Below, piece after piece: positions 15,545-24,904 of a stretch of DNA of 64,000 bases. The stretch comes from Novosphingobium sp. Chol11. Lineage in GTDB: Bacteria > Pseudomonadota > Alphaproteobacteria > Sphingomonadales > Sphingomonadaceae. The position numbers and the translations under genes are program-made. Positions within the stretch are counted from its first letter, which is position 1; the number at the start of each line of letters is the position of its first letter. The notes under the pieces are model-generated. The model was not told where the DNA came from. It saw only the letters and a list, made by a program, of their open reading frames with translations, and did not search any database. The stretch spans positions 106,240-170,239 of the forward strand of contig CAMDQO010000003.1 in the NCBI GenBank assembly GCA_945906105.1, in the 5' to 3' direction.

Positions 15545-17317
15545 ATGGCCGCACCGATACTTAGCTGGGAGGGTCTGAGCCTGCATCATGGCTCGGGCTG
15601 GCTCTTCACCGACCTTGATCTCACCATTGGCGAACGGGATCGGCTGGCGCTGATCGGGCGCAATGGCGCGGGCAAAACCACACTGCTGCGGATGATCGCC
15701 GGGCAGATCGAGGCGGACAAGGGCACACGATCAATCCGTCCCGGCGCGCGCATCGTCATGCTCGAGCAAGACCCGTTCTTCACCGGCCATGAAACGCTGA
15801 TGGACTTCGCGCTTTCCGGCCCGGACGCCCCCGAGTGGCACGAGGTCGAAGCCATCGCCGATCAACTGGGCATCGACATGAGCCGCCCGGCGGAAAATGC
15901 CAGCGGTGGTGAGCGGCGGCGGGCGGCCCTCACCCGCGCTCTCGCCTCCGATCCCGATATTTTGCTGCTGGATGAGCCGACCAACCACCTTGATCTCGCG
16001 GCTATCGAATGGCTGGAATCATGGCTTGCCCGGTTCAACGGCGCTTTCGTTGTCATCAGCCATGACCGTACCTTCCTCACCCGATTGACCAAGGCCACGC
16101 TGTGGATTGATCGCGGCGCGATCCGGCGCAAGGAGGTTGGCTTTGGCGGCTATGATGCCTGGATGGAGCAGATCTTCGCCGAGGAAGCCCGCGCGGCTGA
16201 CAAGATGGATGCCAAGCTGAAGATCGAGGCGCACTGGCTCGAACGCGGCGTCACCGCGCGCCGCAAGCGCAACATGGGACGGCTGGAAAAGCTCTATGAA
16301 ATGCGGGCAGCCCGCGCCGCCATGCTCAGCCCCACCGGCGTGGCCAAGATCGCGCTGGGCAGCGATGATGTGAAGACCAAGGCGGTGATCGTTGCCGACA
16401 AGGTCACGAAGAAATTCGGTGAGCGGGTAATAATAAAGGACTTCACCTTGCGCATCACGCGCGGTGACCGGATCGGTATTGTCGGGGCCAATGGCACGGG
16501 CAAGACCACGCTGCTCAAACTGCTGACCGGCGAACTGGAGCCGGATTCGGGCAAAGTAACCCTCGCCAAAACGCTCGACGCGGTGATCATCGATCAGCAG
16601 CGCAGCCTGCTCTCACCCGACAAGAAGTTGCGCGATATTCTCGCTGAGGGCGGTGATTGGGTCGATGTGCGAGGCGTGCGCAAACACGTTCAGGGCTATC
16701 TCAAGGACTTCCTGTTCGATCCCGGCATGGCCGATGCCCGCGTCGGCACACTATCGGGCGGCGAGCGTTCGCGGCTGTTGCTGGCGCGCGAATTTGCCCG
16801 GCTTTCCAATCTCTTGGTGCTCGACGAGCCGACCAATGACCTCGATCTGGAAACGCTCGATCTGTTGCAGGAAGTGATTTCGGATTACGATGGCACCGTG
16901 CTGATCGTCAGCCATGACCGCGATTTTCTGGACCGCACGGTAACGGTGACGCTGGGCCTCGATGGCTCGGGCAAGGTTGATATTGTTGCAGGTGGCTATG
17001 CCGATTGGGTGGCGCAGCGGCAGGCCAAGGCTGCACCGACGAAAACAGCAAAAGCCGCAGCACCGCCGCCTCCCCCACCGCTGAAGAAAGCAAAGCTCAC
17101 CTACAAGGACCAGCGCGACTACGAGCAACTGCCCCAGCGGATCGCGGAAATCGACAAAGCCATCGCCCGCGATGAGGCGGTGCTGTCTGACGCCGCGCTC
17201 TACACCCGCGATCCGGCAAAGTTCGCCGCGCTGACGGCGGCCATAGACAAGGCCCGCGCTGATAAGGACGCCGCCGAGGAGCGCTGGCTGGAACTGGCGG
17301 AGCTGGTTGAGGGTTAA
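15545..17317 (+). CDS. uup: ABC-F family ATPase, Uup-like
   Basis: A 590-residue protein with two ABC ATPase domains and no membrane segments. First domain: Walker A GRNGAGKTT (38-46), signature ASGGERRRAALTRAL, Walker B LLLDEPTNHLD. Second domain: GANGTGKTT, LSGGERSRLLLAREFA, LVLDEPTNDLD. A charged inter-domain linker and a C-terminal coiled-coil extension (DQRDYEQLPQRIAEIDKAIA) mark it as Uup rather than EttA. Uup-type proteins act on ribosomes or branched DNA. The ATG at 15545 starts the conserved MAAPILSWEGLSL; the longer frame upstream overlaps a repeat. It converges with, and overlaps by 4 nt, the next gene. Confidence 0.93.
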   Translation: MAAPILSWEGLSLHHGSGWLFTDLDLTIGERDRLALIGRNGAGKTTLLRMIAGQIEADKGTRSIRPGARIVMLEQDPFFTGHETLMDFALSGPDAPEWHEVEAIADQLGIDMSRPAENASGGERRRAALTRALASDPDILLLDEPTNHLDLAAIEWLESWLARFNGAFVVISHDRTFLTRLTKATLWIDRGAIRRKEVGFGGYDAWMEQIFAEEARAADKMDAKLKIEAHWLERGVTARRKRNMGRLEKLYEMRAARAAMLSPTGVAKIALGSDDVKTKAVIVADKVTKKFGERVIIKDFTLRITRGDRIGIVGANGTGKTTLLKLLTGELEPDSGKVTLAKTLDAVIIDQQRSLLSPDKKLRDILAEGGDWVDVRGVRKHVQGYLKDFLFDPGMADARVGTLSGGERSRLLLAREFARLSNLLVLDEPTNDLDLETLDLLQEVISDYDGTVLIVSHDRDFLDRTVTVTLGLDGSGKVDIVAGGYADWVAQRQAKAAPTKTAKAAAPPPPPPLKKAKLTYKDQRDYEQLPQRIAEIDKAIARDEAVLSDAALYTRDPAKFAALTAAIDKARADKDAAEERWLELAELVEG

Positions 17318-19122
17318 GCGCCCCCGCCCAGCCGCTCGGCAATCCGCTCATCCATCCGCTTTTCAAGCATGGCCAGCGGCATCACGCCTTCCTTCAGCAC
17401 ATCGTGGAACCACGGCAGGCTGAACTTTGCGCCCAGTTTCGTCTGTGCCCTTTCGCGCAGTTTCAGCCACATATTGTGGCCGATCTTGTAGCTGCAAGCC
17501 TGCCCCGGCTGCGTGCAATAGCGTTCCACCTCGCGCTGGCTGCGCGGTCGGGTAAAGTCGGTGGTGGCAACGAGGTAATCAGTCGCCTTGGCGCGGCTCC
17601 AGCGCTTGGAATGGATGCCAGTATCGACCACCAGCCGCGCCGCGCGGAACAGGAACGACTGGAGATAGCCCGCCTTTTCGATCCCCGAATAGCCGCCCAG
17701 TTCATCGGACAACTGCTCGGAATAAAGCGCCCAGCCCTCACCATAGGATGAGATGAAGTTGTTGCGCAGCAGCATCGGCACTTCGCCGCCCAGTTGTGCA
17801 TAGCCGCCTTGCAGATGGTGGCCGGGAACGCCTTCATGATAGGTCAGCGAGGGCAGCTGATATTTCGGCCAATCACCCACTTCCTTGAGGTTGATCCAGT
17901 AAATCGCCGAACGCGAACCATCGAGAGGCGCGCGGTAATAATAGCCGTTCGAGGCCCCGTCCTGAATGTCTGCCGGAACACGCCGCACATCGAGCGGCTG
18001 ATTGGGTATGTCTGAAAAGGCCGGTGCCAGCTTGCCACGCATCGCCGCAACCCCGGCATTCAGCCCGGCGATCAGCTCTGCACGGCCCGCATCGGTGGCG
18101 GGATAAAGCTGATCGGGCGAGGTGTTGAGCGCAATCAGCCGCTCACCCACCAAGCCCTTGGTATAACCCGCAGCGTTGAGGATAACGTCCAGTCTGGCCT
18201 GCAATTCGGCGACTTGCTGCAGCCCGACCTTGTGCACCTCCTCAGGGGTCATGCTGGTCGTCGTCGCCTGTGCCAGAGCCGCAGCATAGATTTCGCCGCC
18301 TTGCTTCATCCGCCATAGCCCATCACCGGGGCGTGTCGAGCCGCGCAGGCGCTGGATCAGCGCTATCTGGCGATCGAGCGCCGGATAGACCTCAGCCGAA
18401 ACGATCTTCGCCGCGCGCGCCTGCCATTCACCGTCGATGCCCAATGCACCCGCGCGCCGCACCAGACTGCGCACCATGCCGCTGTCTTCCGCCGCCGGAC
18501 TGCGCAGTTTCTGCATCTGGCCGAGCGTCAGATCGAGCGACCAACCGGGTGCCAGAAATCCGCGTGCAGCCTGTGCGCGCTGGTATTCGCCGTTATCATC
18601 GAGTGCGAAACGGAAGGCGGCGAGGCGCGAGAGATAGGCCTCGCAATCGCCAACTGTGTTGATGGAGTGCTGGCTGTCGAGAAAATTGGGCACGCTGAAA
18701 TAGGCCCCGCCCTGCTGGAATATCGGGTAGGGCCGTTGCACCGATTGCAGGCCAAAACGTTCGGGCACCAATCGCTGCTCGAACATATAGATCGCATTGG
18801 CGAGATTGCGGCGTCCAGTCGCGCTCAGTTCGGCTGCCGTAACTTCGCGCAGACCTGCCAAAGCCTTTTTCGACAATGCGCGGCTGATCACGCGCTGGCC
18901 TTCGCCATAGTCATCCAGCCGTGATTTCAGCGCCGCGCGCACGCCCTTGTCGAGGCCAAGTGAGCTGGCGCTTTCCGGGTTGATCAGCAGGTTGTTGGTG
19001 AAAATCGTGTCCATCAGCGCCGTGAGCGAGGCATCACCACCAGCACCAGCCCAGGCGGTTATCGGCAAACCTGCAGAAATTGCCACCGCGCCACTCGCCA
19101 CCAGAAATTGCCGCCGTTCCAT
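17314..19122 (-). CDS. DUF885 family protein, putative secreted metallopeptidase
   Basis: A 602-residue protein of the DUF885 family. The N-terminus MERRQFLVASGAVAISAGLP resembles a Tat signal (RRxFL followed by a hydrophobic stretch), so it is probably exported. The metal site is visible as YHEGVPGHHLQ, followed by SYGEGWALYSE with a likely third ligand, as in gluzincin peptidases. Substrates of the family are not established. Its last 4 nt overlap the end of the uup gene on the opposite strand. Confidence 0.88.
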   Translation of the reverse strand: MERRQFLVASGAVAISAGLPITAWAGAGGDASLTALMDTIFTNNLLINPESASSLGLDKGVRAALKSRLDDYGEGQRVISRALSKKALAGLREVTAAELSATGRRNLANAIYMFEQRLVPERFGLQSVQRPYPIFQQGGAYFSVPNFLDSQHSINTVGDCEAYLSRLAAFRFALDDNGEYQRAQAARGFLAPGWSLDLTLGQMQKLRSPAAEDSGMVRSLVRRAGALGIDGEWQARAAKIVSAEVYPALDRQIALIQRLRGSTRPGDGLWRMKQGGEIYAAALAQATTTSMTPEEVHKVGLQQVAELQARLDVILNAAGYTKGLVGERLIALNTSPDQLYPATDAGRAELIAGLNAGVAAMRGKLAPAFSDIPNQPLDVRRVPADIQDGASNGYYYRAPLDGSRSAIYWINLKEVGDWPKYQLPSLTYHEGVPGHHLQGGYAQLGGEVPMLLRNNFISSYGEGWALYSEQLSDELGGYSGIEKAGYLQSFLFRAARLVVDTGIHSKRWSRAKATDYLVATTDFTRPRSQREVERYCTQPGQACSYKIGHNMWLKLRERAQTKLGAKFSLPWFHDVLKEGVMPLAMLEKRMDERIAERLGGGA

Positions 19123-19212
19123 GTTTCGTCCCCGCAGAATAGTTACATCGGTGACGGGATTGCATGACGCGGGCGGGCAAGCAAGCGCCGCTCGTCGATT
19201 GCCTGTCAGCAG

Positions 19213-19683
19213 TTAGCCGAGCCGGTAAAACCCCGCCACCCTATCCAGCGCCAGCTTCAGCACCAGCTTGCCGCTGCGCACCGGCCAGGCGAGCGCTTTT
19301 TCGGCCAGAGGCAGCGTTTCACCAGCACAGACCACCCGCCACAGCACGTCGGCGAGGCCCGGTCCGGCCGCCGTGACTGCACCATCGAATCGCGTCTTGG
19401 CGGCGATCTGGCGTTCGGTGGCGTTGAGTCCGCGATCAGCCGTGCCTTTGATCCGCACCGCATCCCAACGCATGGTGATACTGGCGGAAAGCTGCGCGCG
19501 CTCCCAATCAGCACGGAGTTGTTCCCCGGCAGCGAACTGGCGATCATCAAGATGCCCGCGTGCATGGAGCCATGTGAGCGGCGATTCTGCCAGATTGACC
19601 GTGGCACTGCGGCGCCCACGCCGCGCTGCGGTGCGCGATGGCCCCTCGCTGGTCAGTTCGCGTTCGACAAGTTGGCGCTGCAT
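19213..19683 (-). CDS. DUF6456-domain protein
   Basis: A 156-residue basic protein. It has an N-terminal stretch RTAARRGRRSATVNLAESPLTWLH, then a conserved domain with SASITMRWDAVRIKG, LNATERQIAAKTRFDGAV, GPGLADVLWRVVCAGE and LPLAEKALAWPVRSGKLVLKLALDRVAGFY. I recognise this as DUF6456, an alphaproteobacterial family of unknown function that may bind DNA. A GGGAAG ribosome-binding site precedes the ATG. It is divergent from an XRE regulator with a palindrome between them. Confidence 0.85.
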   Translation of the reverse strand: MQRQLVERELTSEGPSRTAARRGRRSATVNLAESPLTWLHARGHLDDRQFAAGEQLRADWERAQLSASITMRWDAVRIKGTADRGLNATERQIAAKTRFDGAVTAAGPGLADVLWRVVCAGETLPLAEKALAWPVRSGKLVLKLALDRVAGFYRLG

Positions 19684-19750
19684 GGGTTCTTCCCTTCCAA
19701 AAGTTGCGAATCAGCGCTTGCCAAATGTGGCTAGTTGTAGGAAAGTGAAA

Positions 19751-19763
19751 AACCAATTTGGTT
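19751..19763. promoter_or_regulatory. 13-bp palindrome AACCAATTTGGTT
   Basis: A perfect inverted repeat, AACCAA-T-TTGGTT, 18 nt upstream of the XRE regulator start. It is a probable autoregulatory operator. A site with the same outer arms (AACCA-N3-TGGTT) occurs upstream of the GTA-type holin gene at 54683-54695. Confidence 0.55.
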
Positions 19764-19780
19764 AGTTTTGAGGTAAGGCG

Positions 19781-20353
19781 ATGATCAACCGCATCCGCGA
19801 CATCCGCCGTGAAAAAGCACTGACACTTGCCGACGTGGCCGAACGGTGCCTGCCGCCGACCACCGCCCAGACTATCGGACGGCTGGAAACCGGAATGCGC
19901 AATCTGTCGCTCGACTGGATGAACCGCATTGCCGCCGCGCTGGGGGTTGAGCCCGAATTGCTGCTGCGCGGTGAGCAATCCGCCCAGCCACAACTCGTCG
20001 CCCGGCTCACGGATAACGGAGCAGAAGCCCTCGCCGCCCCACGCGATGCGATCCTGCCGACGGCGCTGGGCGGTGATGGCCCGCTGATGGCGATTCTGGT
20101 CGAGGCCAGCGCGGGTGAGTACCGTGCCGGAGATCAGATATGGTTCCGCCAGCTGCCAGATCCTGACTGGTCGCGCCATATCAACCGCGATGTCCTCGCT
20201 CCGCGTCCGGGCGGTCGTTTCGCCTTTGGCCGGTTGATTGATCGCCAAGGCCACCGCATTGCCATTCTGCCGCCGGGATCAGGCCAGCGCCAATTGGTGA
20301 TTGAAAATGCCGCCTGGCTGGCGGCGGCGGAAATGCTGGTGCGCAAGCTGTGA
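19781..20353 (+). CDS. XRE-family transcriptional regulator with S24-like C-terminal region
   Basis: A 190-residue protein with an N-terminal helix-turn-helix (IRDIRREKALTLADVAERC, then TTAQTIGRLETGMRNLSLDWMNRIAAALGV) of the Cro/CI/XRE type. The C-terminal half (GPLMAILVEASAGEYRAGDQIWFRQ) resembles the fold of LexA/CI-like S24 regulators, but I could not identify a catalytic Ser/Lys pair, so self-cleavage is doubtful. Its stop overlaps the GTG start of the glycosyltransferase gene. An upstream palindrome is its likely binding site. Confidence 0.85.
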   Translation: MINRIRDIRREKALTLADVAERCLPPTTAQTIGRLETGMRNLSLDWMNRIAAALGVEPELLLRGEQSAQPQLVARLTDNGAEALAAPRDAILPTALGGDGPLMAILVEASAGEYRAGDQIWFRQLPDPDWSRHINRDVLAPRPGGRFAFGRLIDRQGHRIAILPPGSGQRQLVIENAAWLAAAEMLVRKL

Positions 20354-21537
20354 GCCGCCCCTTGCGCGTGCTGTCGATCTCCACGCTGTTCCCCAACGCC
20401 CTGTCCCCCGGCTTCGGCATTTTCGTCGAACGCCAGATGCAGGCACTGGCGGCACGCGGTGATGTCGAAATCGAGATGTGGAACCCGCTGGGAATGCCGC
20501 CTTTTCCGCTGGCGCTGCACCCCCGCTATCGCCAGTTGCGCAATATTGCGGCACGGGAATCGCGCGGCGCGATAGAAGTTTACCGGCCACGTTTTCACCT
20601 GCTGCCCATCATCGGCGGGCGCTTCAATGCCGCTGCGATTGCCCGGTCCGTGCTGGCACAGGTGCGTGCGCGCCACGCCGCGCGGCCTTATGATCTGGTC
20701 GATGCACAGTTCTTTTTTCCCGATGGCCCCGCCGCTGCGCTGGTCGCCAAAGCGCTCTGCCTGCCACTGTCGATCACCGCGCGCGGGTCTGATATCCATC
20801 TGTGGGGAGCCAAGCCCTATGCCTTGCAGCAAATGCTGCGGGCGGCGGATCAGGCCGCAGGAATGGTCGCGGTCTCGCAGGCGTTGAAGCAGGATATGGC
20901 AGCGCTCGGCATGGCGGCTGACAAGATCGGCGTGCGCTATACCGGGCTCAACCACGCGCTGTTCAAGGTCCAGCCGCGTGGTGAAGCGCGGGCTGCCATC
21001 ACCGATATAGTTTCCGGCGATGGTCCGCTGATCGCCACCGTCGGTAATCTGATCCCGCTCAAAGGGCAGGATCTGGTGATCGAGGCCTTGGCCAATCTGC
21101 CCGGTGTGCAGCTCGTGCTGGCCGGTAAAGGTCAGGAAGAAGCCAGCTTGCGTGCCTTGGCTAAGCGGCTCGGTGTGGAGTCCCGCGTTCACTTGCCCGG
21201 CTCCATCGCACCTGAGCGCCTTGCCCTGTTGCTCAGCGCCGCCGATGCCATGGTGCTGCCTTCGGAGCGCGAAGGGCTCGCCAATGCGTGGATTGAAGCG
21301 CTGGCTTGCGGCACACCGCTGGTCATCACCGATGTCGGCGGCGCGCGTGAAGTAGTGAAGGCGCCATCGGCAGGGCGAATTGTCGCGCGCGATGCCCCTG
21401 CGATTGCCACTGCCGTGCAAGACCTGCTGGTCTATTCCCCCGCTCAAGCCGAAGTCGCCGCTCATGCTGCTGGATACAGCTGGGAGGCCAATGCGGCGGA
21501 AATGTCAGCCTGGTTTCATCGCATTGTCGGCCAATAA
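20350..21537 (+). CDS. Glycosyltransferase family 4 protein
   Basis: A 395-residue GT-B glycosyltransferase. The N-terminal domain begins LRVLSISTLFPNALSPGFGIFVERQ; the C-terminal nucleotide-sugar domain shows IATVGNLIPLKGQDLVIEA, LVLAGKGQEE, VHLPGSIAPERLALLLSAAD and LPSEREGLANAWIEALACGTPLV, the EX7E-type motif of family 4. Substrate is unknown. It starts with GTG overlapping the upstream TGA (GTGA), so it is translationally coupled to the XRE regulator gene. A later polysaccharide deacetylase in the window is unlinked. Confidence 0.92.
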   Translation: MSRPLRVLSISTLFPNALSPGFGIFVERQMQALAARGDVEIEMWNPLGMPPFPLALHPRYRQLRNIAARESRGAIEVYRPRFHLLPIIGGRFNAAAIARSVLAQVRARHAARPYDLVDAQFFFPDGPAAALVAKALCLPLSITARGSDIHLWGAKPYALQQMLRAADQAAGMVAVSQALKQDMAALGMAADKIGVRYTGLNHALFKVQPRGEARAAITDIVSGDGPLIATVGNLIPLKGQDLVIEALANLPGVQLVLAGKGQEEASLRALAKRLGVESRVHLPGSIAPERLALLLSAADAMVLPSEREGLANAWIEALACGTPLVITDVGGAREVVKAPSAGRIVARDAPAIATAVQDLLVYSPAQAEVAAHAAGYSWEANAAEMSAWFHRIVGQ

Positions 21538-21546
21538 TTTCAGCGA

Positions 21547-22533
21547 CTAGCTGCGTTCGCGGGCCAGCTTTTCCTGCCGGTCCATCGCAGTTTCCACGGG
21601 CACAAAGCTACTCGACGTCACCTTCAGCCAGATCAGGATCGGCGCGGCCATATAGATCGAGCTATAGGTGCCGACGAAGATACCCAGCGTAATCGCGGCG
21701 GTGAAACCGAAGATCACACCCGGACCAAGCAGCAGCAAGGCCAGTAGTGTGATCAGCATCGACAGCGAGGTGACGATGGTGCGCGACAGCGTTTCGTTGA
21801 CCGAAAGATCGAGCAATTCGGGCAAGGGCATGCGCCTGAACTTCTTCAGATTTTCACGGATTCGGTCATAGACGACGATCGTATCGTTGAGCGAATAGCC
21901 GATCAGCGTCAGCAAGGCGGCCACGATGTTGAGATCGAACTCCATCTGCGTCAGCGCGAACAGGCCCAGCGTCAGCGTTACGTCATGCACCAGCGAGAAC
22001 AGCGCGCCGACACCGAACTGCCATTCAAAGCGGAACCAGATGTAAGCCGCTACGCCCAAGGCGGCGAAGCCGAGTGCCTGAAAGGCGATCCAGCCCAGCT
22101 CCTTGGAGACTTTGCCGGATACCGAATCGACACCATCAATCCGCGCATCAGCGTGCTTTGCCTTGAGATTGGCGGTTATCTTGCGCGCCATGGCATCGGA
22201 CAGACCGGGTTCTTTTTCGGCACCATCGGGCAGCTTCATGCGGATAGACACCGCATTTTCCTTGCCGTCCTGCTTCACCAGCTGGATCACCGGCTCGCCA
22301 TAGCCAAGCGCGCCCACTTCTTCACGCAGCGCTGCCACCGGCGCCACCTGCGCTTGGGTGAAGGTTACACGCACCATCTGGCCACCACGGAAATCAACGC
22401 CGAAATTGAGGCCCTTGGTCATGATCAGGGCAATGCTGATCGCCATCAGTATCATCGAGCCGACATAGAACGGCACCCGCCACCGCAGGAAGCGGATGTT
22501 GGTGTTATCGGGAATGAGCTTCAGGAGTTTCAT
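21547..22533 (-). CDS. secF: Protein translocase subunit SecF
   Basis: A 328-residue six-helix membrane protein. After the first helix comes GLNFGVDFRGGQMV, the conserved D-F-x-G-G motif; the later helices carry LTLIGYSLNDTIVVYDRIREN, the SecF family signature, and TLSRTIVTSLSMLITLLALL. With SecD it uses the proton gradient to pull proteins through SecYEG. It is 12 nt downstream of secD in a yajC-secD-secF operon, the standard order. Confidence 0.97.
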   Translation of the reverse strand: MKLLKLIPDNTNIRFLRWRVPFYVGSMILMAISIALIMTKGLNFGVDFRGGQMVRVTFTQAQVAPVAALREEVGALGYGEPVIQLVKQDGKENAVSIRMKLPDGAEKEPGLSDAMARKITANLKAKHADARIDGVDSVSGKVSKELGWIAFQALGFAALGVAAYIWFRFEWQFGVGALFSLVHDVTLTLGLFALTQMEFDLNIVAALLTLIGYSLNDTIVVYDRIRENLKKFRRMPLPELLDLSVNETLSRTIVTSLSMLITLLALLLLGPGVIFGFTAAITLGIFVGTYSSIYMAAPILIWLKVTSSSFVPVETAMDRQEKLARERS

Positions 22534-22545
22534 GACGAACCGCCC

Positions 22546-24147
22546 TTACAGATGGAGGTCAGCCGGCCGCGCCTTGCGCAACCAGCCCGCAACCCACATG
22601 CGGGTCAAGGTAACAGCGGTGAACACCGAGGTGGCAATGCCGATCACCAGCACCACGGCAAAACCCTTGATCGGGCCGGTGCCGAAAATGAACATCAGCA
22701 CGGCGGCGATAACATTGGTGATATTGGCATCGAAGATCGCGCGGCTGGCTTCCTTGTAGCCCACTTCAACCGCCTGGATAACACGCCGCCCGCGCGCTCT
22801 TTCCTCGCGTATTCGTTCATTGATCAGCACGTTGGCATCCACCGCCGCACCGATGGTCAGCACGAACCCGGCAATGCCCGGCAAGGTCAGCGTCGTATTG
22901 GCAAGCGCCATGATGCCCAGGATCATCAGCACGTTGATCACCAGCGCGACGCAGGCATAGATGCCAAAACGGCCGTAAGTGACGGAGATGAAAGTCATCA
23001 GCGCCGCCGTGCCGACCAACATGGCAATCATGCCCTTCTTGATCGAGTCCGCGCCCAGATCGGGGCCGACAGTGCGTTCCTCAACCACCTTGAGGTCCAC
23101 CGGCAGCGCGCCTGAACGCAGCGCGATGGCCAGCTGGGTGGCGCTTTCAACGGTGAAGCTTCCCGATATCTGCGCTTGCCCGCCCATGATCGGTTCATTG
23201 ATATTGGGCGCAGACAGAACTTTGTCATCGAGGATGATGGCAAATGGTTTGCCGACATTCTCGCTGGTCAGCTTGGCGAATTTGGCGCCGCCGACCTGAT
23301 CAAAGGTGATCGAAACCGCCGCTTCGCTGGTCTGCTGATCGCGTGTTTGCACGGCATTGGTCAACTGATCGCCCTTGATCCCGCCAAACCGCTTGACCGC
23401 AAGTGGCGGTGCGCCGGTCTTATCGGCATCGGCATAGGGAACGATGATATCGCCCGGAGGGACGATGCCCTGAGCGATGTCCGAAGGCAGCGCGGCGGTA
23501 TCAACCAGCCTGAATTCCAGCTTGGCGGTCTGGCCGAGCAAGCTTTTCAGCGCTGCCGGATCCTTGAGCCCCGGCACCTGCACGACGATGCGGTCAACGC
23601 CCTGACGGATGATCGTCGGCTCACGCGTGCCCAGCGCATCTATACGCTTGCGAACCACCTCAATGGCGGTTTCCATTGCCTGACTGACAGCTTCCTTGAT
23701 CCCTGCCTCGGTCGGAGTCAGCACGATCCGCGAAGATTCGACCACCGCGAAGTCCCAGACCTTTGGGCCGGTGGCGGTGCCATTGAGCAAGGGCATGATC
23801 ACTTCGCGCGCAGCATCAACCTGCGAGGGATCGGCGAGCAGGAAGCTGATCGTGCCGTCCTTGCTCGAAATGTCACCGATGCGGATCTGCGGCTGCGCCT
23901 GTTTCAGGCGGTTGCGCACATCCTCTTCCATGCCGTCAAGCCGCTGGCGGCGCACCTGATCGGGGTTCGCTTCGAGCAGGATATGACTGCCACCAGCAAG
24001 ATCGAGACCAAGGTTGATCATCGGCGCGGGCAGCATCTTGGGCCACTGCACATTCGCCAGCGAGGCCAGCGAAGGCAGCGCGCCGATCATGAAGACCGCC
24101 GTAAGTGCCCAGTAAAAGACCTGCTTCCAGCGCGGAAAATCGAGCAT
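22546..24147 (-). CDS. secD: Protein translocase subunit SecD
   Basis: A 533-residue membrane protein with a first helix, the motif INLGLDLAGGSHILLE, a large periplasmic region (P1 head with VRKRIDALGTREPTIIRQG and VQVPGLKDPAALK) and a C-terminal block of membrane helices with LPGIAGFVLTIGAAVDANVLINERIREE, the SecD signature. It partners with SecF and YajC in protein export. It starts 10 nt after yajC. Confidence 0.97.
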   Translation of the reverse strand: MLDFPRWKQVFYWALTAVFMIGALPSLASLANVQWPKMLPAPMINLGLDLAGGSHILLEANPDQVRRQRLDGMEEDVRNRLKQAQPQIRIGDISSKDGTISFLLADPSQVDAAREVIMPLLNGTATGPKVWDFAVVESSRIVLTPTEAGIKEAVSQAMETAIEVVRKRIDALGTREPTIIRQGVDRIVVQVPGLKDPAALKSLLGQTAKLEFRLVDTAALPSDIAQGIVPPGDIIVPYADADKTGAPPLAVKRFGGIKGDQLTNAVQTRDQQTSEAAVSITFDQVGGAKFAKLTSENVGKPFAIILDDKVLSAPNINEPIMGGQAQISGSFTVESATQLAIALRSGALPVDLKVVEERTVGPDLGADSIKKGMIAMLVGTAALMTFISVTYGRFGIYACVALVINVLMILGIMALANTTLTLPGIAGFVLTIGAAVDANVLINERIREERARGRRVIQAVEVGYKEASRAIFDANITNVIAAVLMFIFGTGPIKGFAVVLVIGIATSVFTAVTLTRMWVAGWLRKARPADLHL

Positions 24148-24157
24148 TGCCGTCTAC

Positions 24158-24487
24158 TCAATCGTTCGCCGCACCGGGGGGCGGGACGATATCGGCAATG
24201 GTTGAGCGCAGAGCCTTGACCTTGACATTGGTGCCCAGCTCCAGCTCGACGTAATTCTCGTCAACCTTGATGACTTTGCCGATGAAGCCGCCTCCGGTGA
24301 TCACCTGATCGCCCTTTTTGATCGCATTGATCTTGGCCTGAAGCTGCTTCTGCTTCTGCATCTGCGGGCGCAGGATCAGGAACCAGAAGATCAGCGCCAT
24401 GAAAACGAGCGGAAGGAAGTTCATCCAGGCTGGCGGCGCATTTGCAGAGGCACCGGCGGCGAGAAGCGAGAGAGTTGCGCTGTTCAT
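24158..24487 (-). CDS. yajC: Preprotein translocase subunit YajC
   Basis: A 109-residue protein with a single membrane helix (FLPLVFMALIFWFLILRPQMQKQKQ) followed by the cytoplasmic domain with AINAIKKGDQVITGGGFIGKVIKVDENYVELELGTNVKVKALRSTI in outline, which is the YajC core. It is the first gene of the yajC-secD-secF operon and binds the SecDF complex. The region upstream leads directly to the tRNA-Pro gene on the opposite strand. Confidence 0.96.
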   Translation of the reverse strand: MNSATLSLLAAGASANAPPAWMNFLPLVFMALIFWFLILRPQMQKQKQLQAKINAIKKGDQVITGGGFIGKVIKVDENYVELELGTNVKVKALRSTIADIVPPPGAAND

Positions 24488-24708
24488 GAGTGGGATTTCG
24501 ACTTTCGTATCAACGGGACCGGGTAGCCATGACCCTGTGTGGCGCGCGGGTTAGCAGCAAAGATGGGCAGTGGCAACGCAAGCGCAAGGGCCAGACGCGA
24601 TGAAATATCCCACTCTTTGGCGACTTGGCTGTGGCGGCTTGCATCAGCGCAGCCCCATGCCTATAGGCCGCGCTTCCCTGATCCCTTCTCTTACGGATCA
24701 CGGCCGGT

Positions 24709-24785
24709 CGGGACGTAGCGCAGCCTGGTAGCGCATCACACTGGGGGTGTGGGGGTCGCAGGTTCGAATCCTGTCGTCCCGACCA
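24709..24785 (+). tRNA. tRNA-Pro (anticodon GGG)
   Basis: A complete 77-nt cloverleaf with CCA encoded. The acceptor stem CGGGACG pairs with CGTCCCG, the D arm contains AGCGCAGCCTGGTAGCGC, the anticodon stem TCACA pairs with TGTGG around loop CTGGGGG (anticodon GGG), and the T arm is GCAGGTTCGAATCCTGT. Its 3' 46 nt are repeated at 33867-33912 and, decayed, at 49226-49269, so it is the target of integrating elements. Confidence 0.97.
24740..24785 (+). repeat. attL: 3' end of tRNA-Pro
   Basis: The 46-nt segment from the anticodon loop through the CCA end is repeated at 33867-33912 with only two differences, which are compensatory in the T stem (GCAGG/CCTGT here, GGAGG/CCTCT there). This is the usual layout of a tRNA-integrated element, where the tRNA stays functional. 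Confidence 0.85.
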
Positions 24786-24904
24786 AGTGATTTTCCAACA
24801 AATACAACAACTTGCAGCGGTCGCCATGGTGGCCTCTGCAAGCTGTTACGCATCCGGCAAAAGCCCACCGTAAGAAGCAGCGTAGTATAGCTGCGGTCAA
24901 ATCA

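Noticed and set aside
20134..21465. Long minus-strand open frame of 443 codons opposite the glycosyltransferase
   Set aside because: A high-GC shadow of two convincing plus-strand genes; no recognisable protein motifs.
21985..24219. Long plus-strand open frames opposite secD and secF
   Set aside because: They are shadows of well-conserved genes and rich in His/Arg/Gln, as expected for antisense reading of high-GC DNA.
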